The notes beneath the pieces were generated by a model that was not told the origin of the DNA, made no database searches, and saw nothing but the letters and a program-made list of their open reading frames with translations. 46,811 nt of DNA from Acinetobacter bouvetii DSM 14964 = CIP 107468 (GTDB taxonomy: Bacteria; Pseudomonadota; Gammaproteobacteria; Pseudomonadales; Moraxellaceae), in contig NZ_KB849725.1 of NCBI RefSeq assembly GCF_000368865.1, positions 570,552-617,362 on the forward strand. The letters are read 5' to 3'. The position numbers and the translations under genes were made by a program. This document shows, in pieces, positions 1-8,800 of this stretch. Position 1 is the stretch's first letter, and every line of letters begins with the position of its first letter.

Positions 1-49
1 CAAAGCCGATACTGCGGCGGAATAATGGAGTTAAGCTTAAATTACTCAT
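1..49 (-). CDS. Hsp20/IbpA-type small heat-shock protein, 5' end only
   Basis: Only the first 16 codons lie in the window, reading off the left edge. The start ATG is at 49-47 and the peptide reads MSNLSLTPLFRRSIGF, which matches the N-terminus of IbpA-like small chaperones (E. coli IbpA has L-SPLYRSAIGFDR). An AGGAGG sits at the right distance before the start. A sigma32-like promoter and a structured leader lie upstream (see separate entries), which supports the heat-shock assignment. The family forms cytoplasmic oligomers that hold unfolding proteins for DnaK/ClpB. The rest of the gene is outside the window, so the alpha-crystallin domain cannot be checked. Confidence 0.75.
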   Translation of the reverse strand, partial: MSNLSLTPLFRRSIGF

Positions 50-158
50 TGATAAAACCTCCTGCATTCAGAAAAGTGATATAAACAAGCAACCTCTGCG
101 CCCATCTAGGCATTGGTTGTACTCTCAGCAATGTCAACCAATTATTGCTGTACTTTTA
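50..158 (-). promoter_or_regulatory. Structured 5' leader of hsp20, possible RNA thermometer
   Basis: The leader of about 100 bases contains an 8-bp perfect stem ATTGGTTG/CAACCAAT (142-135 with 119-112). Nearer the start a GGTTGCTTG segment stands some 20 bases before the AGGAGG ribosome site. Small heat-shock genes in proteobacteria commonly carry ROSE-type thermometers in which a U/G-rich segment masks the Shine-Dalgarno sequence. The hairpin is seen; the thermometer role is inferred. Confidence 0.4.
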
Positions 159-186
159 ATATCGGTATGCCTCGAAAAATTTCAAG
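159..186 (-). promoter_or_regulatory. Sigma32-like heat-shock promoter of the hsp20 gene
   Basis: On the minus strand the -35 is CTTGAAA (186-180) and the -10 is CCGATAT (165-159), separated by 14 bases. The sigma32 consensus is CTTGAAA then 11-15 bases then CCCATNT, so only one core base differs. It lies about 110 bases before the Hsp20 start, leaving a long leader as is usual for ibpA-type genes. Confidence 0.65.
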
Positions 187-371
187 GAAAAATTTAATGA
201 TTTTTTCTATTCTCTTTATTTGATAATTTATCGAATGATATAAAGTCTGCTATGCATATTTTAAGATTCTAATTTCAGTTTAACTTAATGTTTCTCCGCT
301 GAAAGCATGCTATAAACAGTATGAAAACTCGACAATGTAAACTAAAACGAGAAAAGTAACAGGATTCTTAC
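187..371. other. Divergent intergenic region, hsp20 / yfcG
   Basis: AT-rich spacer between two divergent genes. I see no ORF and no strong hairpin. It must hold the promoter of the GST gene, and AGGA about 8 bases before the ATG at 372 is its ribosome site. No confident -35/-10 pair was found. Confidence 0.5.
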
Positions 372-989
372 ATGATAGATTTGTATTATTGGGGAACCCC
401 CAATGGACATAAAATTACCATTGCTTTAGAAGAAATGGGACTCGAATATCAAATTTTTCCCATTAATATCTTGGAAAATGATCAGTTTCAGCCTGATTTT
501 CTGAAAATATCACCGAACAATAAAATCCCTGCAATTGTAGATCAGGATGGGCCGCGGGGCGAAGCGATTTCTGTCTTTGAGTCAGGGGCGATTTTGCAGT
601 ATTTGGGGCGTAAAACGGGGCTGTTTTATCCTGAAGATGAGTTTGAACGTGTTGAAGTCGAGCAATGGCTGATGTGGCAGATGGGCGGATTGGGGCCAAT
701 GCTGGGTCAAAATCATCATTTCAGCCGCTTTGCGCCGGAACGCATTCCCTATGCCACTGAGCGTTATGTGAATGAAACGAAGCGTTTATACAAGGTCTTG
801 AATAATCAGCTCATTGGGCAGAAATTTGTCGCAGGCGAATATTCAATTGCCGATATGGCGATTCTGCCTTGGATTTTGCGCTATGAATGGCAGCAAATCC
901 AGCTGGAGGATTATCCGTATGTCAAAGAGTATGTTGAGCGTATGACTGCGCGCCCTGCAGTGCAGAAAGCGCTGGCGATTAAAGTCTAA
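372..989 (+). CDS. yfcG: Nu-class glutathione transferase / disulfide reductase, YfcG-like
   Basis: The 205-residue protein has a thioredoxin-fold N-terminal domain (about 1-80) and an all-alpha C-terminal domain (about 90-200). It matches E. coli YfcG closely, with TPNGHKITIALEE near residue 10, SPNNKIPAIVD near 48, FESGAILQYLGRKTGLF near 70 and GGLGPMLGQNHHF near 105. YfcG proteins bind glutathione or glutathione disulfide and act mainly as disulfide-bond reductases, using a Thr/Asn near the N-terminus rather than a catalytic Cys; here Thr9 and Asn11 are present. Length is as usual. The gene appears monocistronic: it has its own ribosome site and is followed at once by a hairpin terminator. 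Confidence 0.92.
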   Translation: MIDLYYWGTPNGHKITIALEEMGLEYQIFPINILENDQFQPDFLKISPNNKIPAIVDQDGPRGEAISVFESGAILQYLGRKTGLFYPEDEFERVEVEQWLMWQMGGLGPMLGQNHHFSRFAPERIPYATERYVNETKRLYKVLNNQLIGQKFVAGEYSIADMAILPWILRYEWQQIQLEDYPYVKEYVERMTARPAVQKALAIKV

Positions 990-998
990 ATTGGTGGG

Positions 999-1027
999 TG
1001 AGCATGCCAGCCATGCTCATTATTTTT
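999..1027 (+). terminator. Rho-independent terminator after yfcG
   Basis: 8-bp perfect stem TGAGCATG/CATGCTCA (999-1006 with 1012-1019), 5-base loop, followed by TTATTTTTAA. It sits between the convergent yfcG and the TonB-C-like gene and may serve both. Confidence 0.75.
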
Positions 1028-1436
1028 AATGAAGACCGAAAAACCTTTTCCACCAAGGCCGAGTGTCTTCTGAGACCTGAAATGAAAAGGGCTGGACTGC
1101 TATAAACGGATAAGCGGTATTATTTTCTATGTAAGGTTTGAATTTAGCCTTGAGTAATGCCTTTTCTACTTTTTGGTCTAAAGCGGCTAAGCCTGAGCTT
1201 TGCACCACTTCAGTTTTTACGATGGTTCCTGTATCCAAAACGTACAGTTTGAACACTATGTTGCGATTTTGATTTTGTAAATCATCATTGCTAATCTTTA
1301 AGATGGGTCTGTTTGCCCAGTTCACAGAGCTGTGTGATGCCATTTCTTGTTTGGCTGGATGAGTGAGGGTATTTGCCTGAGTCAGGTTTAGGCTATGCAA
1401 GCAGAGTAAAAAACTCAATAAAAATATTCTTTTCAT
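1026..1436 (-). CDS. Exported protein with a single TonB-C-like domain
   Basis: I take the ATG at 1436 as start (136 residues), because it begins a clear signal peptide, MKRIFLLSFLLCLHSLNLTQA. An open frame continues upstream to 1598 but encodes no recognisable domain. The mature part (about 45-115) has the TonB C-terminal pattern: NDDL, a VFKLYVLDTGTIVKTEVVQSSGL strand region, then ALDQKVEKALLKAKFKP. The protein lacks the N-terminal membrane anchor and proline-rich stalk of real TonB, so it probably does not energise transport. It is related to the two other TonB-C-like genes nearby. No strong ribosome site is visible. Function unknown; periplasmic location inferred. Confidence 0.7.
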   Translation of the reverse strand: MKRIFLLSFLLCLHSLNLTQANTLTHPAKQEMASHSSVNWANRPILKISNDDLQNQNRNIVFKLYVLDTGTIVKTEVVQSSGLAALDQKVEKALLKAKFKPYIENNTAYPFIAVQPFSFQVSEDTRPWWKRFFGLH

Positions 1437-1613
1437 CAAATACTTATTTATATATTTACCAAATTTCTGTACAGGGTAACTGAGCTTAAAATGAATGTAA
1501 AGCATCACCCTGCTAAGATAAATGTATGCGCCATCACAATCAAAATAACAAACCAAAGCATATTCAGGACGCTGTGCTAGAATGCGGGCTTGCCTCAAGG
1601 AGCTTTATCTTGA

Positions 1614-1925
1614 ATGGCTAAGTTGGATGATAACGTGATGAAAAATTTCTTTTTAAACCTCACCCGTATTGTTGAAGCTAACCCGCGGGTATATTTCGCC
1701 GTTATTGCTGGTATTGCATTGTGCTTGATGCTGTTTATTGCTGAAGCGGTGCATATTCAAAAAATAGCTGAAGCTGCCCATACCAAAGATCAGCTTTTAT
1801 TGAATGAGCTGATACAGCCGATTGTTTCGCGTTATACATGGTCACGTGTTTTAGCAATTGCAGCCATGGTGTTCTGGTCAACCGCGGAGTACCGTAAAAC
1901 CAAAAAGCAGCTGGGTCTAAAGTAG
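1614..1925 (+). CDS. Small inner-membrane protein of unknown function
   Basis: 103 residues with two predicted membrane segments: VYFAVIAGIALCLMLFIAEAV (about 27-47) and around VLAIAAMVFW (about 79-88). The linker HIQKIAEAAHTKDQLLLNELIQ is amphipathic. AAGGAG about 11 bases before the ATG at 1614 serves as ribosome site; a second ATG at 1638 is possible. Seven bases separate it from the YqaA-like gene, so the two form an operon. I do not recognise the family. Confidence 0.6.
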   Translation: MAKLDDNVMKNFFLNLTRIVEANPRVYFAVIAGIALCLMLFIAEAVHIQKIAEAAHTKDQLLLNELIQPIVSRYTWSRVLAIAAMVFWSTAEYRKTKKQLGLK

Positions 1926-1932
1926 GCTTCGC

Positions 1933-2358
1933 ATGACGCTGTATCTGCTGTTTATCTCGGCATTTGGCGCAGCAACGCTGCTGCCTTTGCAGTCAGAGGC
2001 GGTTTTATTGGGGACGTTCGTGCAGGGGAAATATGCCGCAATTCCCCTGATTGCGGTTGCCAGTCTGGGCAATATTTTGGGCTCTTGCGTGAATTGGTGG
2101 TTCGGGCTGAAAATTGAGCGTTATAAAAATAAAACATGGTTTCCAGTCTCTGAAGCAAAAATGCTGCAGGCGCAGGGAATCTATCAAAAATACGGCTATT
2201 GGTCTCTGCTGCTGAGCTGGACGCCGATTATCGGTGATCCGATTACATTGATTGCAGGGCTGCTGAAAGAAAATTTCTGGCGCTTTTTACTTTTAGTGAG
2301 TGTGGCGAAGACAGGGCGCTATGTGTTTGTTTATTTCATTTTTATCAATGTATTTTAA
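1933..2358 (+). CDS. yqaA: YqaA/DedA-superfamily inner-membrane protein
   Basis: 141 residues, close in length to E. coli YqaA. Shared features are LLPLQSEAVLLG near residue 15, the small-residue segment SLGNILGSCVNWWFG near 44-58, and YGYWSLLLSWTPIIGDPITLIAGLL near 86-110, with the SW-P-IGD motif typical of the family. About four membrane segments. DedA-type proteins are linked to lipid-carrier flipping and membrane homeostasis; the exact role of short YqaA members is unknown. It is the second gene of a two-gene operon with the preceding small membrane protein. Confidence 0.8.
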   Translation: MTLYLLFISAFGAATLLPLQSEAVLLGTFVQGKYAAIPLIAVASLGNILGSCVNWWFGLKIERYKNKTWFPVSEAKMLQAQGIYQKYGYWSLLLSWTPIIGDPITLIAGLLKENFWRFLLLVSVAKTGRYVFVYFIFINVF

Positions 2359-2399
2359 TGTTGAAAGAATCTTGAATAGATTGATTGTTAATAATTTAG

Positions 2400-2708
2400 C
2401 TATTTTTGTTCAAGCATAAACGGCTGATCGACGATAGTCATACCTTGGCGGTGCTTAAAAAGTTGAGGGTTCAACTGAGATCGCCGAACGGCTTGCAAGA
2501 CCTTTTGATCAATTGCTGGTTGGCCAGAAGATTTCAATAGATAAGCTTTTTCAATTTCGCCTTTTGAATTGACATGCATGCGAACTGTCAATTGAAGAAA
2601 CTGTGACGGTGAGGCCTTTGCGTGATATGAGGGAAGTGGGGGCGCAGCAGTTTTTATATGAGGCTGACATCCCAAGAGCAATAGGCTGAATAATGGATAA
2701 ATTTTCAT
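2400..2708 (-). CDS. Small lipoprotein with a TonB-C-like domain
   Basis: 102 residues. MKIYPLFSLLLLGC is a lipoprotein signal peptide with lipobox LLLGC (Cys14). Residues 35-95 follow the TonB-C pattern: FLQLTVRMHVNSKGEIEKAYLLKSSG then AIDQKVLQAVRRSQLNP. There is no TonB anchor. It lies 62 bases downstream of the double-domain gene at 2771-3520 on the same strand and may be co-transcribed with it. It is about half the size of that neighbour and may have arisen by duplication. Function unknown. Confidence 0.68.
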   Translation of the reverse strand: MKIYPLFSLLLLGCQPHIKTAAPPLPSYHAKASPSQFLQLTVRMHVNSKGEIEKAYLLKSSGQPAIDQKVLQAVRRSQLNPQLFKHRQGMTIVDQPFMLEQK

Positions 2709-2734
2709 TGTTTTAGTTTTTTCATTGTTATAAA

Positions 2735-2761
2735 GCGGACCTAATTCAGGCTTAAGTCCGC
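2735..2761 (-). terminator. Weak hairpin between two TonB-C-like genes
   Basis: 6-bp stem GCGGAC/GTCCGC (2735-2740 with 2756-2761), with further TAA/TTA pairing inside, lies just after the stop of the gene at 2771. The T-tract is short, so it may attenuate rather than fully terminate transcription into the lipoprotein gene. Confidence 0.35.
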
Positions 2762-2770
2762 ATGTTTTTA

Positions 2771-3520
2771 TTAAGATGATTTACATTCATTCAGCTTAAA
2801 TTGGATTTCATCTTTAAAGCTGGATTTTTTATACATCCATAGCGTACTGGCGGTACGTTTCACCTTGATTTGACTGCCAGACACGGCTTGAATCACTTGC
2901 TGATCCAGCGCATAAATCCCCGAACCTTGTTTAATTTTGACTTTTTTCACGCTGCCGTGTTTGTCTGTTTTAAAACTGAATTTAATTTTACGGTCATGCT
3001 CTTTCAGTTGCGCCGTATTGAGTTCAAGCGGCGGCTGTTCAGCATATTGAAATGCAGTTTTTTTGCCATTCTGCTGGGCCTGCCAAACTTTTGAATTAAA
3101 TTCAAAGTCACAGTTTTTTGCATCTTGAGCCGTCAGCTTCAAATTAAAGGCCTGATAGCCAATTTGCGGAGCCGCCTTGCCATCTGCATCAATATGCGGC
3201 TTTACTTCCGCTTTTTCGACAGCGCGAAGCAGCAGCTGATCCAGGCTTTGGATGCCGGTGCTTTCTTCCACGGTTGCCTCTTGAACCTCACCATGCGCAT
3301 CGGCAAAAATACGGATAATGGCGGCGCGGTTCTTTTCCCTTAAGTCATCATTGCTGTAATTCGGCTGCGGAAATTTCGACCATTGAATGCGGGTGGTTAA
3401 ATGCGCCGGCAGTACATCAATCGTTTGTTTGGGCAGCTGATGAACTTTTTTAGGTGAGGCGCTGTAGGCTGCGCTCAGCGGCAAGCTCATCAAAACAGAC
3501 AAGCACAGAATTTTTTTCAT
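2771..3520 (-). CDS. Exported protein with two tandem TonB-C-like domains
   Basis: 249 residues with signal peptide MKKILCLSVLMSLPLSAAYSA. Domain 1 (about 55-130) reads SNDDLREKNRAAIIRIFADAHGEVQEATVEESTG then SLDQLLLRAVEKAEVKP. Domain 2 (about 165-240) reads LKEHDRKIKFSFKTDKHG, KQGSGIYALDQQVIQAV. Each carries the SG-x-LDQ-x-V-x-A signature also found in the genes at 1026 and 2400. Two cysteines (in KNCDF and LNEC) could form a disulfide. No membrane anchor or Pro-rich stalk. Probably periplasmic; partner unknown. Confidence 0.7.
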   Translation of the reverse strand: MKKILCLSVLMSLPLSAAYSASPKKVHQLPKQTIDVLPAHLTTRIQWSKFPQPNYSNDDLREKNRAAIIRIFADAHGEVQEATVEESTGIQSLDQLLLRAVEKAEVKPHIDADGKAAPQIGYQAFNLKLTAQDAKNCDFEFNSKVWQAQQNGKKTAFQYAEQPPLELNTAQLKEHDRKIKFSFKTDKHGSVKKVKIKQGSGIYALDQQVIQAVSGSQIKVKRTASTLWMYKKSSFKDEIQFKLNECKSS

Positions 3521-3621
3521 AGGTTAAGGGCTTCAATCACTCAAAGAGGATTCATGGTCAATATTGAAGCGCAGTATTTCCTGAATTGGAAATACTGGCA
3601 AGTCTAAATCTCGAATATTGC

Positions 3622-4875
3622 TTATTTTTCTACACCTTTGCCAATATCAATATTAAATAAGTCTTTGGTTTTTGCCCAGCTGACAGCCACGACCGCCATG
3701 GTCATGCAGCCGCCTAAAAGTGTCGCTGTAATCGTGCCCATATATTTGGCAGCAAGGCCAGACTCAAAAGCGCCGAGTTCGTTGCTGCTGGACACAAACA
3801 TGCCGTTCACTGCGGCGACACGGCCGCGCATATTTTCCGGCGGATAGATCTGCAGAATAGTTTGACGGATCACCACGGAAATACTGTCGCAGGCGCCCGT
3901 CATGGCTAAGGCGAATAAAGACAGCCATAGGTGATTGGAGAATGCGAATAAAACAGTGAAAAGGCCAAAACCCGCTACAGCCAGCAGCATATTGCGCCAG
4001 GCATGCTGTGTCGGCGGAAATTTAGTTAAGGCAATCATGGTGAGGAGTGCGCCTATCGACGGCGCTGCCCGTAAATAGCCTAAACCTTCTGGGCCGATTT
4101 TTAAAATGTCTTCGGCAAAGATCGGCAATAGGGCAATGACCCCGCCAAACAAGACGGATACCAGATCCAGTGAAATAGACCAGAGGACAATTTTGGTTTT
4201 CCAGATAAAGCGGAAGCCGTCGCCAAGACTGTCCCAAAGATTATCCGTTTCAATTTTAGGGAAGCTGCGTTTGCTGAGTAAACTGATCAGCACAAAGCAC
4301 GCCGCCAATAATCCGGCTACCGCAAATAAGCTGTTTTCACGGCCTAAATATGCCAGCATGAATCCGCCCAGCATCGGGCCGATAATCACGCCGCTTTGCC
4401 AGCCGATCGTGGTCCACGTTGCGCCATTGGCGTAAAGGTCGCGCGGAATTAAGAACGGCTTTAACGAAGTGGCGGATGGATTGTAAAAGCCGCGGATGGT
4501 ACCCAGCCCGAAAATTACGGCATAGATCCCCCATGATAATGATAAAATACCGATATGCGCCTGTCCGTAAGCGTGGAAGAGCCACCATAAAATGAGCGGC
4601 ATTGGAATGGCAAAGAATAAACAGATTTTCATGATGGTCTGTTTATTGAAACGGTCGGCAAAATAGCCGCCCCATAAAGACAGCGCGATAAACGGAATTG
4701 CTTCCGCGAGACCAATCAAGCCGAGGGTCAGCGGATCTTTGGTAATTTGATACAGGGAGTAAGCAACAATGATTTCCTGAATTAAAATTGCCAAAGTCAA
4801 GCAGAACTGATTGAGGGTGATTATGGAGAAATCACGGTAGCGCAGGGCTGCAAAGGCGTCATGTGCAGGCTTCAT
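3622..4875 (-). CDS. MFS exporter, EntS/DHA3-like
   Basis: About 417 residues from the ATG at 4875; ATG 4881 is an alternative. AGAAAG lies 9 bases before 4875, and the open frame further upstream is not family-like. Twelve hydrophobic segments are expected. The motif FADRFNKQTIMKIC (about 65) is the cytoplasmic loop 2-3 signature, and the centre is short and charged (SKRSFPKIETDNLWDSLGDGFRFIWKTK). The layout resembles DHA3-type exporters such as enterobactin exporter EntS and macrolide pumps. No siderophore genes adjoin, so the substrate cannot be named. Confidence 0.8.
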   Translation of the reverse strand: MKPAHDAFAALRYRDFSIITLNQFCLTLAILIQEIIVAYSLYQITKDPLTLGLIGLAEAIPFIALSLWGGYFADRFNKQTIMKICLFFAIPMPLILWWLFHAYGQAHIGILSLSWGIYAVIFGLGTIRGFYNPSATSLKPFLIPRDLYANGATWTTIGWQSGVIIGPMLGGFMLAYLGRENSLFAVAGLLAACFVLISLLSKRSFPKIETDNLWDSLGDGFRFIWKTKIVLWSISLDLVSVLFGGVIALLPIFAEDILKIGPEGLGYLRAAPSIGALLTMIALTKFPPTQHAWRNMLLAVAGFGLFTVLFAFSNHLWLSLFALAMTGACDSISVVIRQTILQIYPPENMRGRVAAVNGMFVSSSNELGAFESGLAAKYMGTITATLLGGCMTMAVVAVSWAKTKDLFNIDIGKGVEK

Positions 4876-5006
4876 AAACATTTTCTTTCTATAGGATGCG
4901 CTGATTATAAAGTCATGTTTGCGAGTGCTTATCATTTCATCACGCAAAGTTTATAGAAAATAAGGCTAAAGCGCGGATGGATAAATTTTAATTCTCGATG
5001 GTGCTT

Positions 5007-5033
5007 TTGTTTTAACCGGAGATGCTTTAGAAT
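5007..5033 (+). promoter_or_regulatory. Promoter and structured leader of rpmI-rplT
   Basis: A TAGAAT -10 at 5028-5033 is preceded by TTGTTT (5007-5012) with a 15-base spacer. The transcript leader to rpmI (5106) contains a hairpin near 5057-5077 built on TGCA pairing with CGTT/AACG arms. rpmI-rplT is autoregulated by L20 in several bacteria through leader structure; a similar role here is only possible. Confidence 0.45.
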
Positions 5034-5105
5034 ACTTGCTCCCTTACCTGCAGGTCGTTTTGCAATGGTGCAAACGTTCCGAACAGGTGTTCAAAAGAGG
5101 TTGTT

Positions 5106-5300
5106 ATGCCTAAGATGAAAACTCGCCGTGGTGCAGCTAAACGCTTTAAAGCGACTGCAAACGGTTTTAAGCGTAAACAAGCGTTCAAACGCCACATTTT
5201 GACCAAAAAATCTGCTAAGCGTATCCGTCAATTACGCGGCTGTGTAATGGTTCACGTAAGTGACGTTGCTTCAGTTCGCCGTATGTGCCCATACATCTAA
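5106..5300 (+). CDS. rpmI: 50S ribosomal protein L35
   Basis: 64 residues, full length. [20 protein letters not shown] at the start and the strongly basic centre are diagnostic of L35 (bL35). AGAGG lies 5 bases before the ATG. rplT follows after 12 bases. In many gammaproteobacteria infC precedes rpmI; here it is absent and the upstream gene is a divergent transporter, so rpmI has its own promoter. Confidence 0.98.
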   Translation: MPKMKTRRGAAKRFKATANGFKRKQAFKRHILTKKSAKRIRQLRGCVMVHVSDVASVRRMCPYI

Positions 5301-5312
5301 GGAGATTTATAA

Positions 5313-5672
5313 ATGGCTCGTGTAAAACGTGGTGTACAGGCGCATCGCCGTCATAAAAAAATTCTTGCTCGTGCTAAAGGTTACTATGGCGCGCGTTCAC
5401 GTGTTTATCGTGTAGCGTTCCAAGCGGTAATCAAAGCAGGTCAATATGCTTACCGTGACCGCCGTCAAAAGAAACGTCAATTCCGTGCTCTATGGATTGC
5501 GCGTATCAATGCTGGTGCTCGTCAAAATGGTTTGTCGTACAGCCGTATGATCGATGGCTTGAAAAAAGCTCAAGTGATCATCGACCGTCGCGTACTTGCT
5601 GACATCGCTATGCATGACGCAGTTGCATTTGCTGCTTTAGCTGAAAAAGCTAAAGGCGCATTAACTGCTTAA
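5313..5672 (+). CDS. rplT: 50S ribosomal protein L20
   Basis: 119 residues. [30 protein letters not shown] is the classic L20 (bL20) N-terminus, an rRNA-binding basic extension needed early in 50S assembly. The globular part has [21 protein letters not shown] (about 48-68). AAGGAGATTTATAA precedes the start. Second gene of the rpmI-rplT operon. The usual downstream pheS is displaced by about 8.5 kb. Confidence 0.98.
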   Translation: MARVKRGVQAHRRHKKILARAKGYYGARSRVYRVAFQAVIKAGQYAYRDRRQKKRQFRALWIARINAGARQNGLSYSRMIDGLKKAQVIIDRRVLADIAMHDAVAFAALAEKAKGALTA

Positions 5673-5690
5673 TCATCTGCAGATGATTAA
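5669..5690. repeat. 22-bp perfect palindrome over the rplT stop codon
   Basis: The half-site TTAATCATCTG is followed directly by its exact reverse complement. The stop codon TAA (5670-5672) lies inside the left arm. It sits directly before the terminator hairpin. Confidence 0.8.
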
Positions 5691-5717
5691 AAAAAGACCG
5701 CTTTTAGCGGTCTTTTT
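5691..5717 (+). terminator. Rho-independent terminator of rpmI-rplT
   Basis: 11-bp perfect stem AAAAAGACCGC / GCGGTCTTTTT with a TTTTA loop and a T-run. Confidence 0.93.
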
Positions 5718-5736
5718 TTATAACTTTTATATTATT

Positions 5737-5772
5737 CATTTCTGCCATTTCTGCCATTTCTGCCATTTCTCC
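5737..5772 (+). repeat. 9-bp tandem repeat (4 copies) upstream of tpsA
   Basis: Unit CATTTCTGC occurs at 5737, 5746, 5755 and 5764; the fourth copy has CTCC instead of CTGC at its end. It lies between the rplT terminator and the tpsA start, ending 93 bases before the ATG, in a region that must contain the tpsA promoter or leader. Copy-number change here could alter expression. Confidence 0.85.
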
Positions 5773-5865
5773 TAAATAAAATCCCTAGTTTCAGTGATTT
5801 TTATGCTGACTTGTACATGTTTTAATCATTTCTTTGATTTTGATGCATTGCATTTGGGGATTGAT

Positions 5866-8800
5866 ATGAACAAATTTTATAAAGTCGTATGGAACGCAAG
5901 GCTGCAGTGCTGGCAAGCCGTGTCAGAATTTGCAAAAAGCCATTCTGGCGCAAGCAGCGTCAAAACAGCATATGATAAAAAAAGAAAAAAAAATGCTGTT
6001 GCATATGCTGCGGGTGTGGCGGCATTAACTTTGTCACTGAGCGTGTCTGCTGCGATCCATGATAATGCTTTGCCCACAGGGCAGCAGATTATATCCGGGA
6101 GTGCTGATTTTACTCAGGCAGGGAACACTCTGAATATTAATCAGCATTCACAGCATCTAGCAACAAACTGGAATACTTTTAATATCGGCAGCAATGCAGC
6201 GGTTAATTTCAATCAGCTGAAGCAATCTTCTGTTGCGGTCAACCGTGTATTGGACAACAATGCCAGTCAGGTTATGGGGCGGTTGAATGCCAATGGTCAG
6301 GTCATTTTAATCAACCCAAATGGTGTGGTGTTTTCTAAAACAGCGCAGGTCAATGTTGGCGGAATTGTGGCTTCAACACTGGATTTGCAGCAGCAGGATG
6401 TACTTGACGGTAAATTTACTTTCACAGGCAGCGGAAAAAACGGTTCAGTCGAGAACCATGGCAATATTCAAGCGCAAAATGGTGGAACGGTTGCGCTGAT
6501 TGCGCCTATCGTTAAAAACACAGGTTCGATTAGCGCGGAAAATGGGCGAGTTGAATTAACGGCTGCGGATAAAGTCCGTGTGAGCTTACAAAATGGACAG
6601 CTCATAAGCTACGACATCGATCAGGGCACTTTGCAGGGCTTGGTTGAAAATAGCGGTGCCATTATTGCCGATAACGGTGTTGTGCATTTGACTGCAGCAG
6701 CAGAGCTGCAGCTGGGCAGGGCTGTAGTCAATCATACCGGCTATATTCAGGCGAACCGTCTGGAAACCAATGCTAAAGGTGAAATTGTACTCTTAGGCGA
6801 TCTGTCGAATGGTGCTGCAAATATCTCAGGCAGCTTAGTTTCCGAGGGTAAAAATGGCCAGGCTGGCGGTTTTATTGAAACCTCTGCGGCAACGGTCAAT
6901 ATTGCCGATACAGCGCATGTAAGCACTCAAGCAGAAGCGGGCGGAAAAGCAGGGAAATGGCTGATCGACCCTGTAGACTTTGTTGTGGCGGCAACAGGCG
7001 GCAACATGACAGGCGCGGCATTAAATGCAGCACTGAAAAATACCGATGTCACCATTCAGACGACAGATACAGAAGCAACAGTATCTGCAGATCCATCGCT
7101 GACAGCAAATGCACAGGGGCAGGGCAACATTTCCATAAATGATGCTGTCAAATGGGATAGTGGAAAAACACTGACGCTCGATGCTAATAACAATATTTAT
7201 ATCAATCATGTCGTTGATGCGGGTCAGGGCGCAGGCGGCAAACTGGTGCTGAAGTATGGGCAGCAAAGCGCGGATGGGCGCAATGGCGAGGTTTACAGTG
7301 CCAGTTCTGGCCAAAATCAGCCAACGTACGCGGGCTATTTTATTCAAGCGCCTGTACATCTGCAGCAGGGATTGAATTTCAGTGTTCAGCGCGGCAGTGA
7401 CGCCGCCAATCTAAAAGAATTTCAGGTTATTACTGATGCCAATGCCCTGCAGAATATGCAGGATAATCTGTCGGGTTATTATGCCTTGGGCAGTAATATC
7501 AATGCGGGCAGCATCAGCAATTTTGCACCCATCGGGACAATGATTGAAGGCAGCGGCCCAAATACAGGAAACCATCCATTTACAGGATTGTTTGATGGTT
7601 TAGGCCATGTTATTGAGAATCTGACGGTTAAAGCGCCAGTGATTGGCAATGGGCAAGGTAGCAACTGGGGGATGTTCGGCAAGATTGAGGGTGCAGATAT
7701 CCGCAATGTCGGCTTAATCAATGCGGTGGTTCAGGGCGATGAGTTTGTTGGCGGACTGATCGGCAGCATGAGCAACTCGGCACTCAGCAATAGTTTTGTA
7801 CAAGGAACAGTGACTGGCCGAAATTCTGTCGGCGGCTTGGCCGGAGGCAGTTATTTCAGCACTGTCGATCAGGTTTATAGCGATGCTCAGGTCAGGTCGG
7901 ATAATGGGGCCGCTTTACTGATTGGCGATAATTGGGGCAGCGCATTAAGCAATGCCTATTTTACTCAGGCAGATGGTTCTGTAACGGCCTGGGATCGTCA
8001 GGGGACCGAAAGCGCTTTAAGCGCTGAGCAGATTAAACTGAAACAGACATATGCAGATTTGGACTGGAGCATCAGTAATGCAGCTGGTCAAAATACTGCA
8101 TGGCGTATTTATGAAGGGCAGACAGGCCCGCTGCTGAAAGCTTTTTTAACACCTTTGACGGTAAAGGCGGATGATTACGCAGGTGTTTATAATGGTGTGA
8201 ATCAAACCGGCAGCAGCTATGCCAATTCAGTGCAGCAGGCAGAGGGCTCAAAAATTTTAGGCGCGGCTGTATATGCCGGCGGCGGTAAAAATGCAGGTAC
8301 GCATGCCTCTTCAATCAGCGGTTTATATTCAGGGCAAAATGGTTATGACCTGTCATTTGAACAAGGCAATGTCACCATTGATAAAGCGACCATTACGCAG
8401 ATAAGAGATGTTGCCGTTGACAAGGCCTATGATGGTGCAACAGAAGCCCAAACCAATGCATCGAATGCCGTGCTGACTGGAAAGATTGGCAGTGATGATT
8501 TAACGGTGCAGATTGGACGCGCTGAATTTGCTGACAAAAATGCAGGACAGGATAAAACGGTTAATTTGCTAAACGTCACGCTGACAGGAGCTGATGCGGA
8601 TAATTATCAGCTTGCCGTTCAATTAACGGATTCAGCCAATATTTTAAAAAAGGTGATTGAAAATATTGCAGGCCTTCAGGTTGCGGATAAAGTTTATGAC
8701 GGCACCGCGGCGGCAGTTCTAAACAGCGATCACGCCGTTTATTTGGGCAGAATTGGTCAAGACCAGTTAAGCCTTATTGCAGATGCAAATTTTGACAATA

